A DNA stretch of 64,000 nucleotides, from contig NZ_CP020538.1 in the NCBI RefSeq assembly GCF_002080435.1, forward strand, positions 2,847,501-2,911,500. The letters are read 5' to 3'. A program made the translations under genes and the position numbers. The notes under the pieces were generated by a model. That model saw nothing but the letters and a program-made list of their open reading frames with translations. It ran no database searches and was not told the origin of the DNA. Source of the stretch: Sphingobium herbicidovorans. GTDB lineage: Bacteria; Pseudomonadota; Alphaproteobacteria; Sphingomonadales; Sphingomonadaceae. Positions within the stretch are counted from its first letter, which is position 1, and each line of letters starts with the position of its first letter. Below are positions 53,354 to 61,895 of the stretch, in pieces.

Positions 53354-54286
53354 ATGGCGTCGATCATTACTATTTCCGGCCTGACGAAGAGCTATGCGTC
53401 CGGCTTTCAGGCGCTGAAGGGCGTCGATCTTGAGATTGAGGAAGGCGAGATTTTCGCGCTGTTGGGGCCGAACGGCGCTGGCAAGACGACGATGATCTCC
53501 ATCATCTGTGGCAATGTGCGGCCCAGCGGCGGCACGGTGACCGTGGCGGGGCATGACATCGTGCGCGATTATCGCGGGTCGCGCTCTGCGATCGGGCTGG
53601 TGCCGCAGGAACTGTTCACGGATGCGTTCGAGCGGGTGATCGACACGGTCCGCTTTTCGCGCGGGCTGTTCGGCAAGCCGCGCAACGATGCGCATATCGA
53701 AAAGGTGCTGCGCGACCTGTCGTTGTGGGACAAGCGCCACGCCAAAATCCTGGAATTGTCGGGCGGCATGAAGCGGCGCGTGATGATCGCCAAGGCGCTG
53801 TCCCATGAGCCGCGAATCCTGTTTCTGGACGAGCCGACTGCGGGCGTCGATGTCGAATTGCGGCGCGACATGTGGAAGCTGATCGGCGAATTGCGAAAAA
53901 CCGGCGTCACCATCATCCTGACCACCCATTATATCGAGGAGGCCGAGGAAATGGCCGACCGTGTGGGCGTGATCAGCGGGGGCGAACTGATCCTGGTCGA
54001 GGAAAAGACCGCGCTGATGCAGAAGCTGGGGAAAAAGTCGCTGACCGTGGCGCTCAACGAGCGATTGGAGCGCATTCCCCCCGACCTTGGCGAATGGAAT
54101 GTCGCGTTGAAAGCCGATGGGCACGAAATCGAATATGTGTTCGATACGCGGGCGGAGCGGACGGGCGTATCGTCGCTGCTGCGCAAGCTGGGCGACCTTG
54201 GCATCGGCTATAAGGATCTCAACACGCAGCAAAGCAGCCTGGAGGATATTTTCGTGAGCCTGGTCCATCGGGAGAAGGCGGCATGA
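53354..54286 (+). CDS. ABC-2 type exporter ATP-binding protein
   Basis: ATPase subunit of 310 residues, YadG-like, driving the permease encoded by the next gene. Walker [11 protein letters not shown], signature [14 protein letters not shown], Walker [13 protein letters not shown] and the H-loop THYIEE are all intact. A C-terminal regulatory stretch follows to the end. Start 53354 is preferred to the ATG at 53321 since family similarity starts at [17 protein letters not shown]. It overlaps the permease gene by 4 bp. The substrate is unknown. Confidence 0.94.
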   Translation: MASIITISGLTKSYASGFQALKGVDLEIEEGEIFALLGPNGAGKTTMISIICGNVRPSGGTVTVAGHDIVRDYRGSRSAIGLVPQELFTDAFERVIDTVRFSRGLFGKPRNDAHIEKVLRDLSLWDKRHAKILELSGGMKRRVMIAKALSHEPRILFLDEPTAGVDVELRRDMWKLIGELRKTGVTIILTTHYIEEAEEMADRVGVISGGELILVEEKTALMQKLGKKSLTVALNERLERIPPDLGEWNVALKADGHEIEYVFDTRAERTGVSSLLRKLGDLGIGYKDLNTQQSSLEDIFVSLVHREKAA

Positions 54287-55053
54287 GCGGTTTCAACTTC
54301 CGGGCGATCTGGTCGATCTACAAGTTCGAATTGCATCGGTTCAGCCGCACGTTGCTGACCGGATTGCTGGTTCCTGTCATCACCACATCGCTATATTTCG
54401 TGGTGTTCGGCGGCGCGATCGGGTCACGCATGACGGAGATTGACGGCATCCCCTACGCCGCGTTCATCGTGCCCGGCCTCATCATGATGTCGATGTTCAC
54501 CGAAAGCATCTTCAACGCCAGTTTCGGCATCTACATGCCCAAATTTTCAGGGACCATTTATGAACTGCTGTCGGCGCCGGTGTCCGCTGCGGAGACGGTG
54601 ATCGCCTATGTCGGGGCGGCGGCGACCAAGTCGTTGATCGTGGGCAGCATCATCTTCGTGACGGCGCATCTGTTCGTGGACATTCAGGTTGCTCACCCCG
54701 TCGCCATGGTGGGTTTCATGCTGCTGATCGCGATCAGTTTCTGTCTGTTCGGCTTCATCCTTGGCATCTGGGCGCAGAGTTTCGAGCAGTTGCAGGTGAT
54801 CCCGCTGCTGCTGGTCATGCCCATGACATTCCTGGGCGGTGCATTTTATTCAGTGCAAATGCTGGCCGAACCGTGGCGGACGGTGACGCTGTTCAACCCG
54901 ATCGTTTATCTGGTGTCCGGCTTCCGCTGGACCTTCTTCGGGCGTGGGGATGTGGGGATAGAATTCAGCCTGCTGTTCATCGCGGCGATGCTGGCGGTGT
55001 GCCTGGGCATCATCGGGTGGATGTTCCGCACCGGCTACCGGCTGAAGAAATGA
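54283..55053 (+). CDS. ABC-2 type exporter permease
   Basis: Membrane partner of the preceding ATPase, 256 residues with six helices, YadH-like. [19 protein letters not shown], the GxxP-like [16 protein letters not shown] and [15 protein letters not shown] plus [14 protein letters not shown] are typical of ABC-2 permeases of this group. Start ATG overlaps the upstream TGA. A GC-rich hairpin (55057-55078) lies just after the stop. Confidence 0.94.
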   Translation: MSGFNFRAIWSIYKFELHRFSRTLLTGLLVPVITTSLYFVVFGGAIGSRMTEIDGIPYAAFIVPGLIMMSMFTESIFNASFGIYMPKFSGTIYELLSAPVSAAETVIAYVGAAATKSLIVGSIIFVTAHLFVDIQVAHPVAMVGFMLLIAISFCLFGFILGIWAQSFEQLQVIPLLLVMPMTFLGGAFYSVQMLAEPWRTVTLFNPIVYLVSGFRWTFFGRGDVGIEFSLLFIAAMLAVCLGIIGWMFRTGYRLKK

Positions 55054-55056
55054 GAA

Positions 55057-55078
55057 GGGCGGTCTTGCCGGACCGCCC
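55057..55078. terminator. Hairpin between convergent genes
   Basis: GGGCGGTC pairs exactly with GACCGCCC (8 bp, 6-nt loop) 3 bp after the permease stop. It lacks a T run, so it is a weak intrinsic terminator at best. It lies between convergent genes. Confidence 0.5.
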
Positions 55079-55087
55079 GATGGATAT

Positions 55088-55408
55088 TCAGGCCGCAGCG
55101 CTTTCGGGCGCGATGGCGAAGAGGGTGACGCCCTTATATTTGTCGTCGCCTTCATTGTAGAGGCCGTACATCGCCTCAAACGTCTCATCCATGACGCTGA
55201 CGTCGTTAAGGCCCGCCAGCTTGAACGTGCCGAGCTTCAGTTCGCGCGGGGGACGGCCTTCGCGTTCCACGGTCACAGCGTCGATGAACATTTCGTCATG
55301 ACGGGTGTAGAGGATGTGCGGCGCCAGCTTGACGACCATCTTGTTGTAGGTCGCCATCAGGCATTTCTGAAGCGCGATCGCTTCGAAAATGGTCGTCGGG
55401 GCAGTCAT
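55088..55408 (-). CDS. Conserved hypothetical protein
   Basis: No family recognised. 106-residue soluble protein starting MTAPTTIFEAIALQKCLMAT. It has the order-rich stretch MVVKLAPHILYTRHDEMFID followed by AVTVEREGRPPRELKLGTFK. That resembles the core of small transcription-related or WYL-like folds, but the resemblance is too weak to name. Start 55408 is favoured by AAAGGA upstream and by the absence of conserved character before it. It lies 86 bp after the MATE gene on the same strand. Confidence 0.7.
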   Translation of the reverse strand: MTAPTTIFEAIALQKCLMATYNKMVVKLAPHILYTRHDEMFIDAVTVEREGRPPRELKLGTFKLAGLNDVSVMDETFEAMYGLYNEGDDKYKGVTLFAIAPESAAA

Positions 55409-55494
55409 AATGACCCGTCCTTTACCGATTTGACGCCTGTGTTCAATTGCTTTGTGCGATGCACCATCGCCGCTTGACGCATCCGGGGCATTTT

Positions 55495-56871
55495 TCAGGA
55501 CGAGCCGACAAGCCCCAGCCGATAGCGCATCGCCCACCGGGCGAGCAGCAGCACGGCCACTACCCCAAGGCCGCTGGCGAGCCCCAGCCAGATGCCGAGC
55601 CCCTCCATCCCCAACGGGAAAGCGAGCAGCGTTCCAACGCCCACGCCGATGATCCAGTAACCGATCAGCGCGAAGATCATCGGCACCTTCGTATCGTTCA
55701 GCCCCCGCAGGACGCCTGCGCCGATTACCTGCGTGGCGTCGACCAGCTGGAAAAGCGCAGCGATGGCGAGGAAGCTGACGGCCAGCGCGGCGGTGCGGGC
55801 ATTGGCGGGATCGGCGAGGTCCAGGAAGGCTCCGATCAGCAGGCGCGGAGCGGCGATCAGCAGGATCGCGGCGGCAAGGGCAAATCCGAAGCCGAGGATG
55901 AGGGCGAGCCAGCCCGACCGGCCAACGGCGGCTGTATCGCCGCGCCCATGGGCCAGGCCTACGCGAACGGTCGCGGCCTGGCCGATGCCCATGGGCACCA
56001 TGAAAAGGAGCGCGGCGATCTGCATCGCGACGGCATGGGCGGCGAGCGAGTCGCGGCCGATAAGGCCCATGAGCAGTGCGGAGGCGTTGAATACGGTGGT
56101 TTCAAATCCGACCGTGATGGCAATCGGCAGGCCCAGCGCCCACACGGCGCGATGCCGTTCCCTGTCATGACTCCAGAAACGCCCCAGCAGCCGATAGCGC
56201 CGGAAGCGCCGGTCGATCAGGATCACGGCGAGCAAGCCCAGAAACAGGAAAAGCGACGAAAGGCTGCTTGCCAGCCCTGCGCCGAACAGGCCGAGCGCGG
56301 GCAGACCCGCATTGCCGAAAATCAGCAGCCAGCCCGCGAGCAGGTTGAACGGAATGGCGAGCAGCATGATGACCACCGCCCAGATGGGCCGCTCCAGCGC
56401 GGAGATGAAATTGCGCAGGGTGGTAAAGCCCAGAAAGGGCAGCAGCGCCCATTGCAGGCCATGCATCATCCGCCCGGCCTGATAGGCAAGATCGGGCTGC
56501 TGCCCCATGGCGAGCAGCAGGCCCTCGCTTTGCGACAGCAGCAGCCAGGCGGGCAGGACGAAGAGGAATGCGGCGCGCAGCGTCTGCTGGACGGTGCGGC
56601 GGACGTCCCGCACCGAATGGCGGCGGCGGCCACGTTCGTTGGCGATCAGCGGGGCGGCGGCCGTTACAAGGCCCATGCCGAAGATCAACAGCGCGTGGAA
56701 CAGGTTGATGGCCAGCGCGCCGGCCGCGACGCCCTGCGCGCCGATGCGGCCGATCAGCAACAGGTCCGTCACGGCAATGCCCGCCCAGGCGATGTTGCCC
56801 GCGATCATGGGAAGCGCCAGCGCCAGCAGCGCGCCTGCCTCGATACGCCAGGAGGATGCCTGTCTATTCAT
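55495..56871 (-). CDS. MATE-family multidrug/toxin efflux transporter
   Basis: Cation-coupled exporter of 458 residues with about twelve helices in two related halves. The first half has IAGNIAWAGIAVTDLLLIGR near the N-terminus and LQWALLPFLGFTTLRNFISA. The second has ATQVIGAGVLRGLNDTKVPM. These match the NorM branch of the MATE family. Substrates cannot be inferred. It is flanked by unrelated genes. Confidence 0.93.
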   Translation of the reverse strand: MNRQASSWRIEAGALLALALPMIAGNIAWAGIAVTDLLLIGRIGAQGVAAGALAINLFHALLIFGMGLVTAAAPLIANERGRRRHSVRDVRRTVQQTLRAAFLFVLPAWLLLSQSEGLLLAMGQQPDLAYQAGRMMHGLQWALLPFLGFTTLRNFISALERPIWAVVIMLLAIPFNLLAGWLLIFGNAGLPALGLFGAGLASSLSSLFLFLGLLAVILIDRRFRRYRLLGRFWSHDRERHRAVWALGLPIAITVGFETTVFNASALLMGLIGRDSLAAHAVAMQIAALLFMVPMGIGQAATVRVGLAHGRGDTAAVGRSGWLALILGFGFALAAAILLIAAPRLLIGAFLDLADPANARTAALAVSFLAIAALFQLVDATQVIGAGVLRGLNDTKVPMIFALIGYWIIGVGVGTLLAFPLGMEGLGIWLGLASGLGVVAVLLLARWAMRYRLGLVGSS

Positions 56872-56908
56872 GTCGGGTCCAACGCGCGACTGGCAGGCTG
56901 CCGGTCGG

Positions 56909-57838
56909 TCAGTGTTTCTTGAACAGATGCATGGCCGCGACGATGATGCCGCCGATGACCAATCCTACGATGGCCGCGCCTATCGCATTCACCACCCATT
57001 CCACCACGGGAGCCATCATGGGTGTGGCGTGGGCCGCCCCTTCCGCGACATGATGGATCGCGCCGGGGATCAGATCCCAGTGAAATTCGTGCAGGCCGTG
57101 GACGATCAGCCCGCCGCCGACCCACAGCATCGCAGCGGTGCCGACGACCGACAGGATCTTCATCAATATGGGCATCGCACGCACCAGTCCGCGGCCCACG
57201 GCGCGGGCCGTGGAGGAGGCGCGTTCGGCAAGGTGAAGGCCGATGTCGTCCATCTTCACGATCAAGCCGACCACGCCATAGACGCCCGCGGTTATGAGTA
57301 TGGCGACGACCAGCAGGATGAGCGCCTGTTCCCACAATGGTTCCGTAGCGACCGTGCCCAACGCGATCGCCATGATCTCGCCCGAAAGGATGAAGTCGGT
57401 GCGGATCGCGCCAGAGACCTTCTGATCCTCCAGTTCCTGCGAGCTGTGCGTCACCAGCGCTTCCTGCGCGACGTCATGGCCGCCCTGCACCGCCTCCAGC
57501 AGCTTTTCAGCCGCTTCGAAGCAGAGGAAGGCCCCGCCGAGCATCAGCAGCGGGGGTAGCAGCCAGGGCGCAAAGGCGCTTAGCAGCAATGCGGCGGGGA
57601 GGAGGAAAAGGAGTTTGTTGCGCAGGGAACCGCGCGCGATCTTCCAGATGATGGGAAGTTCGCGGTCGGGTGTCAGGCCCATGACATAACGCGGCGTTAC
57701 AGCCGCGTCGTCGATGACCACGCCGGCCGCTTTCGTGCCTGCCTTGCCCGCTGCCGCCGCGACGTCATCAAGCGAGGTTGCGGCAAGCTTTGCGATGCCC
57801 GCTACGTCGTCGAGCAGCGCGATCAAACCCGAAGGCAT
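56909..57838 (-). CDS. DUF808 (YedI-like) membrane protein
   Basis: Inner-membrane protein of 309 residues. The start MPSGLIALLDDVAGIAKLAA and DAAVTPRYVMGLTPDRELPI are diagnostic for DUF808, as is FLCFEAAEKLLE. About six to seven helices are visible. The family function is unknown. The E. coli member YedI is uncharacterised. Confidence 0.92.
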   Translation of the reverse strand: MPSGLIALLDDVAGIAKLAATSLDDVAAAAGKAGTKAAGVVIDDAAVTPRYVMGLTPDRELPIIWKIARGSLRNKLLFLLPAALLLSAFAPWLLPPLLMLGGAFLCFEAAEKLLEAVQGGHDVAQEALVTHSSQELEDQKVSGAIRTDFILSGEIMAIALGTVATEPLWEQALILLVVAILITAGVYGVVGLIVKMDDIGLHLAERASSTARAVGRGLVRAMPILMKILSVVGTAAMLWVGGGLIVHGLHEFHWDLIPGAIHHVAEGAAHATPMMAPVVEWVVNAIGAAIVGLVIGGIIVAAMHLFKKH

Positions 57839-57944
57839 GGATATATTTCCCCTGTTGCAGGGCCAGTGCGAGGCCCTTCACGGCCCGTCTCATAAGGGGG
57901 CGGGCGGTCTGGGGCAATAACGGCGGGAGTGATGAAAGATGGTG

Positions 57945-58190
57945 TCAGGCGACGCCGCGATAATTTCCGGGCGGGTCGCTGGCGGGGAAGGACTCGTCCG
58001 CCTGTTCATCGACCATGTCCCAGTCCCGCGCGTCGATATGCTGCTCCTGCGGTCCTGCATCGCGCACGATGCCGGATGAGCCGACAGAACCGCGATCGTC
58101 AATGTCTCGCCTCGCCTGCCTTTCCTTCCAGCTTCGCCATGCGACGGCGCCAAGGCCGCTAAAAAATGCGAGTTTCAACAACCCCTTCAT
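57945..58190 (-). CDS. Small protein with DESFPASDPPG motif
   Basis: 81 residues: an N-terminal hydrophobic helix (LLKLAFFSGLGAVAWRSWKE) and a polar tail ending ADESFPASDPPGNYRGVA. The xESFPASDPP tail occurs in small, often stress-induced alphaproteobacterial proteins of unknown function. AGGAG precedes the ATG at 58190, which overlaps the upstream stop (ATGA), so it is the second gene of a two-gene unit. Confidence 0.78.
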   Translation of the reverse strand: MKGLLKLAFFSGLGAVAWRSWKERQARRDIDDRGSVGSSGIVRDAGPQEQHIDARDWDMVDEQADESFPASDPPGNYRGVA

Positions 58191-58519
58191 GATGATTTCT
58201 CCTGTGGATCGTGAACATGGACCCAATCTGCCCGGTTGTCGGTCACGCCATCGCGCGGCAGGGATATTTCCCCCTCCTCATCCGTGCCGGGTTCTGCCTG
58301 ATCCCCGCCGGGGCTGGTCGCGACGGTCCAGCGTTCGCGCAGCGCCGCGTCGATCATCGCGCGCCACTGGCTCTCGTCGCCCACTTCCCGCATTGCGGGA
58401 TCGGGATCCTTCATGATGGCGAGGATGCTTGCCGCGTCGGCGACCCGGTCTTGCCACTGGTCGGGGCTGCCCGTCGCGAGATGGCGGGCCAGCCGCTCGA
58501 TAAGGGTGCGTTGTTCCAT
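58187..58519 (-). CDS. Small hydrophilic protein, probable stress gene
   Basis: No family recognised. 110 residues from ATG 58519 (MEQRTLIERLARHLATGSPD), acidic, with ILAIMKDPDPAMREVGDESQ and the Trp-containing DESQWRAMIDAALRERW. An ATG at 58540 would add seven residues but lies inside the EcfG-like promoter, so the shorter form is preferred. In that case the transcript would have almost no leader. It overlaps the DESFPASDPPG gene. Confidence 0.65.
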   Translation of the reverse strand: MEQRTLIERLARHLATGSPDQWQDRVADAASILAIMKDPDPAMREVGDESQWRAMIDAALRERWTVATSPGGDQAEPGTDEEGEISLPRDGVTDNRADWVHVHDPQEKSS

Positions 58520-58527
58520 GGCCGGGG

Positions 58528-58552
58528 AACGCCTGCTCATGGCTTCCGTTCC
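58528..58552 (-). promoter_or_regulatory. EcfG-type general stress promoter (minus strand)
   Basis: The minus strand reads GGAAC, 16 nt, CGTT, an exact match to the EcfG consensus. It points into the 58519-57945 two-gene unit with a predicted start near 58521. Confidence 0.6.
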
Positions 58553-58581
58553 GCCGATTTCGTGACGGAAGCGCAGCAGTG

Positions 58582-58606
58582 TGAACCGGGCTGACGGATG
58601 GTCGTT
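58582..58606 (+). promoter_or_regulatory. EcfG-type general stress promoter (plus strand)
   Basis: TGAAC, 16 nt, CGTT: one mismatch to the EcfG consensus. It gives a leader of about 29 nt with AAAGGAG before the small basic protein at 58642. It lies 30 bp from the minus-strand EcfG site, forming a divergent pair. Confidence 0.55.
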
Positions 58607-58641
58607 GAACGGGGGGCGGTACGGATGAAAGGAGAGCGACC

Positions 58642-58947
58642 ATGCCTCGCGGCGACAAGAGCAGCTATACCGGCAAGCAGAAACGCAAGGCTGAGCATAT
58701 CGAGGAAGGCTATGAAAAACGTGGCGTTTCGCATGAGGAAGCGGAACGGCGCGCATGGGCCACGGTCAACAAGGAATCCGGCGGCGGGAACAAATCGGGT
58801 TCCGGGCGCGGAAAGCCCGACAGCCATGTGTCGTCGCGCAAGGGCGGACGAAAGGGTGGCGCGGTGTCTTCCCGCCGATCTGCGGCGGACCGTTCAGCGG
58901 CCGCGAAGAAGGGTTGGGAAACCCGGCGCAAGAAGGCCGCCGGATAA
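58642..58947 (+). CDS. Small basic glycine/lysine-rich protein
   Basis: 101-residue highly charged, mostly disordered protein: MPRGDKSSYTGKQKRKAEHI, EEGYEKRGVSHEEAERRAWA, then NKESGGGNKSGSGRG and a Lys/Arg/Ala-rich tail. Homologues are often labelled plasmid stabilisation protein, with little support. The composition suggests a nucleic-acid-binding or stress role. It is preceded by AAAGGAG and an EcfG-like promoter. Confidence 0.8.
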   Translation: MPRGDKSSYTGKQKRKAEHIEEGYEKRGVSHEEAERRAWATVNKESGGGNKSGSGRGKPDSHVSSRKGGRKGGAVSSRRSAADRSAAAKKGWETRRKKAAG

Positions 58948-58955
58948 GCCCATCA

Positions 58956-58985
58956 CCGTCATTCCCGCTGCTGCGGGGATGACGG
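58956..58985. repeat. Palindromic CGTCATTCCCGC element
   Basis: CCGTCATTCCCGC and GCGGGGATGACGG form a 13-bp stem (one G-T pair) around TGCT. This is a widespread intergenic palindrome type in proteobacterial genomes. Here it runs into the 3' end of the glutaminyl cyclase gene and supplies its last codons. It sits between convergent genes. Confidence 0.75.
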
Positions 58986-59771
58986 AGGGGCGGCGTCAGC
59001 AGGCTGCACCTGTATTTCGAACAATTTCGACCAATATTTGCCGGTGACGAATATCCGGTCCGTCTTTTCATCATAGGCGATGCCGTTGGCGACCGCCTCG
59101 TCATCCGTCGCCCCGCTGGCTTTCAGGAGTGGGGCAAGGTCGATCCAGTCGATCACATTGCCGTTCGCCGGGTCGATCCGGGCGATATGGCTATCGTACC
59201 AGATGTTCGCCCAGATTTCGCCCTTCACATATTCCAGTTCGTTGAGCCGGTCGACGGGCCGCCCATTGAAGGAAACGGTGATGCGGCGCGTTTCGGCGAG
59301 CGTTTCGGGGTCGAGGAAGCGAAGCTGGGCAGTGCCGTCGCTCATGATGATGTTGCGGCCATCCTGCGTCAAACCCCAGCCTTCGCCTTCATAGCGGAAG
59401 CGCGAGACGGGCGAGAAGTCCTTGAGGTTCCACACAAAGCCCTGACGATGCCGCCAGGTGACGCTGATGAGCCGGTCTTTCCAGTTGACGATGCCCTCGC
59501 CGAAATAGGGCCGGGGAATGGCGCGCCGCTCAATGACTTTTCCGCTTTTCAGCGCGACCTTGCGGATCTCAGAGCGCCCCTCAAGCCCCGTGCTTTCGTA
59601 AAGCGCGCCTTCGTGGAAGAAGAGGCCCTGCGTGAAGGCGGACGGGTCGTGAGGATAGGTTCTGATGAGCGTCCATGGCGTATCTGCCTGTGCGGGGACG
59701 GCAAAGCAGGCGAGGAGCGTCAGCCACAACGCTATCCATCGCCGTTGACCGCGCCAGAAATGCGTCTTCAT
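58959..59771 (-). CDS. Glutaminyl-peptide cyclotransferase (plant/bacterial type)
   Basis: Converts N-terminal glutamine to pyroglutamate, in the envelope. The 270 residues start with a signal peptide (WIALWLTLLACFAVPAQA). A five-bladed beta-propeller follows with RTYPHDPSAFTQGLFF, YESTGLEGRSEIRK and LNELEYVKGEIWANIWYD, the family's active-site strand. The C-terminal DAAPPSSPQQRE is encoded by a palindromic repeat and is not family sequence. Its start overlaps the ygfZ stop. Confidence 0.92.
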   Translation of the reverse strand: MKTHFWRGQRRWIALWLTLLACFAVPAQADTPWTLIRTYPHDPSAFTQGLFFHEGALYESTGLEGRSEIRKVALKSGKVIERRAIPRPYFGEGIVNWKDRLISVTWRHRQGFVWNLKDFSPVSRFRYEGEGWGLTQDGRNIIMSDGTAQLRFLDPETLAETRRITVSFNGRPVDRLNELEYVKGEIWANIWYDSHIARIDPANGNVIDWIDLAPLLKASGATDDEAVANGIAYDEKTDRIFVTGKYWSKLFEIQVQPADAAPPSSPQQRE

Positions 59772-60505
59772 TCGGCGGCTTGCTCAGCGATCGCGGAGGC
59801 GAGCCATGATGGCAAGATGGCGGGATCAATGTCCTCCACCCGGCGCAATTCTATCGACAGGCCTAGGTCGGGCAGGGCCGCGCGCTGGCGCTTCTCGTCG
59901 GCTCGCTCCAGCGGCACGGCGATCAGGCGGCGGTTTATCTTGCTGCGATAATGCATGCGGGCGGTGTTTTCCTGCCCGACATAGCATCCCTTGTCGAAAT
60001 CGACGCCGTGCAGTTCCCCCGCGTTGGTTTCCAGCCAGAGCGTCTGGTCCTGCCCCAGTTCGCCCGCGCCCTCGAACACGCCAAGGGACAGGCGATGGGC
60101 GCGGAAGGCCGTGGACGCGTCACCCGGTTCCGCCGGGGCGAGCCAGCGATGCCCAAGCGCGGGCAGCCGCGGGTCAAGCGGCCTGTTCGCTGCATCGGGC
60201 GACCAGTGAACGGCGAGGCCCTCTTCGCGCGCGATCGCGGCCTTCCGGCGCAGGCGATAGAGCGTCAGGCGCTTCGCCAGCGTATCGGCCTGCGCCGCTT
60301 CGCAATCGATCAGCACATCATCGCCATCGGCCCACAGGATGAAATCGAACAGCGCCTTCCCCTGAGGCGTGAGCAGCCCGGTCCATCGCGGTTCGTCGGG
60401 CCGGAGCGTCAGTACGTCGCGGGTAAGCAGGCCCTGGAGGAAGGGTTTTGCTTCTTCGCCTGAAATTCTGATGATCGCGCGATCGCTTAGGGTGGTGCCG
60501 GTCAT
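59768..60505 (-). CDS. ygfZ: Folate-binding iron-sulfur assembly protein YgfZ
   Basis: GcvT-like protein that supports maturation and repair of iron-sulfur enzymes using tetrahydrofolate. From the preferred ATG 60505 (MTGTTLSDRAIIRISGEEA) it has 245 residues. Diagnostic features are KPFLQGLLTRDV near the N-terminus and the conserved cysteine motif DKGCYVGQE near residue 165. An ATG at 60598 is less likely because it lies inside the divergent pyrC gene. Confidence 0.92.
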   Translation of the reverse strand: MTGTTLSDRAIIRISGEEAKPFLQGLLTRDVLTLRPDEPRWTGLLTPQGKALFDFILWADGDDVLIDCEAAQADTLAKRLTLYRLRRKAAIAREEGLAVHWSPDAANRPLDPRLPALGHRWLAPAEPGDASTAFRAHRLSLGVFEGAGELGQDQTLWLETNAGELHGVDFDKGCYVGQENTARMHYRSKINRRLIAVPLERADEKRQRAALPDLGLSIELRRVEDIDPAILPSWLASAIAEQAAE

Positions 60506-60553
60506 CGGCTTTAGGTAGGACAGGCGCCGATCATATCCAAGCGGCGAGCGACC

Positions 60554-61885
60554 ATGTCCCAGAATTTCGACCTGATCCTGAAGAACGGCACCATCCACAC
60601 GCCCGGCGGCGCGGACAAGGCCGATGTGGGCGTGCGCGGCGGCCAGGTGGTGGCGATCGGTACGTCACTGGGCGATGCGGGCGAGGTGATCGACTGCACC
60701 GGGCTGGACGTCCTGCCGGGCTGCATCGACAGTCAGGTGCATTTCCGCGAGCCGGGGCTGGAGCATAAGGAAGATCTGGAGTCGGGCAGCCGCGCGGCGG
60801 TGCTGGGGGGCATCACTGCCGTCTTTGAAATGCCCAACACCAATCCTAACACCGACAGCGAGGAGCGGGTGCGCGACAAGCTCAACCGCGCGCATCACCG
60901 CATGTGGTGCGATCATGCCTTTTACGTCGGGGCGACTGCGGACAATGCCGAGCAGCTCAAGGAACTGGAGCGGATTCCCGGCACGGCGGGCGTCAAGATA
61001 TTCATGGGCGCATCGACCGGCAGCCTTCTGGTCGATAACGACGCCGCATTGGCCCGCGTGCTGGCGAGCGGCACGCGGCGCGTCGCCATCCACGCAGAGG
61101 ACGAGGCGCGGATGAACGCGCGCAAGGATTTGCGGGTGGAGGGCGATCCGTCATCGCACCCCGTGTGGCGCGACGATGAAAGCGCGATGATCGCGACTCA
61201 GCGGATCATCGGGCTGGCCCGGAAGGCGCGCCGCCGCATCCACATATTGCATGTGACGACGCCCGCGGAACTGGAATATATCGCGGCGCACAAGGATATC
61301 GCGACCTGCGAAGTGACGCCCCAGCATCTGACGCTGGCGGCCGAGGATGCCTATCCGCGCCTGGGCACCTATGCGCAGATGAACCCGCCGATCCGGTCTG
61401 GCGCGCATCGCGATGGCCTTTGGCGCTGGCTCAATCAAGGGGTGCCCGATGTGCTGGGCAGCGACCATGCGCCGCATACGATCGATGAAAAGGCGAAGGT
61501 CTATCCCGCCTCGCCCAGCGGGATGCCGGGCGTGCAGACGCTGGTTCCCCTGCTGCTCAACCATGTGGCCGAGGGGCGGCTGTCGCTGCGGCGCTTTATC
61601 GAGCTGACCTCGTCCGGCCCGCAGCGCGTGTTCGGCCTGGTGGGCAAGGGGCGCATCGCGCTTGGCTATGATGCGGACTTTACCATCGTCGACCTGAAAA
61701 AGCGGTGGACCGTGGGCAGCGACTGGCTGGCGTCGCGCTGCGATTGGTCGCCTTTCGAGGGGATGGAACTGACCGGCAAGGCGGTCGGCGCCATCGTGCG
61801 TGGTAATCGCGTGATGTGGGAAGACACGCTGGCCAATGAAGCGGTGGGTGAGGCCGTGCGGTTCGAGGCGACGGAGTTCGCCTGA
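60554..61885 (+). CDS. pyrC: Dihydroorotase
   Basis: Amidohydrolase of 443 residues that closes carbamoyl-aspartate to dihydroorotate in pyrimidine synthesis. It has the carbamylated Lys region GVKIFMGASTG, metal His in IHAEDEARMNAR and ILHVTTP, and the catalytic Asp in LGSDHAPHT. The first metal motif reads SQVHFREPG instead of the usual HVHFREPG, so one HxH histidine is Gln. The same change seems usual in this alphaproteobacterial branch. An allantoinase-like or inactive paralogue is the alternative. Confidence 0.88.
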   Translation: MSQNFDLILKNGTIHTPGGADKADVGVRGGQVVAIGTSLGDAGEVIDCTGLDVLPGCIDSQVHFREPGLEHKEDLESGSRAAVLGGITAVFEMPNTNPNTDSEERVRDKLNRAHHRMWCDHAFYVGATADNAEQLKELERIPGTAGVKIFMGASTGSLLVDNDAALARVLASGTRRVAIHAEDEARMNARKDLRVEGDPSSHPVWRDDESAMIATQRIIGLARKARRRIHILHVTTPAELEYIAAHKDIATCEVTPQHLTLAAEDAYPRLGTYAQMNPPIRSGAHRDGLWRWLNQGVPDVLGSDHAPHTIDEKAKVYPASPSGMPGVQTLVPLLLNHVAEGRLSLRRFIELTSSGPQRVFGLVGKGRIALGYDADFTIVDLKKRWTVGSDWLASRCDWSPFEGMELTGKAVGAIVRGNRVMWEDTLANEAVGEAVRFEATEFA

Positions 61886-61895
61886 ACCGCGGGCG

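Noticed and set aside
55447-56922. 491-codon plus-strand frame opposite the MATE gene
   Set aside because: Its composition is Gln/Arg/His-rich shadow of the membrane protein, and no domain is visible.
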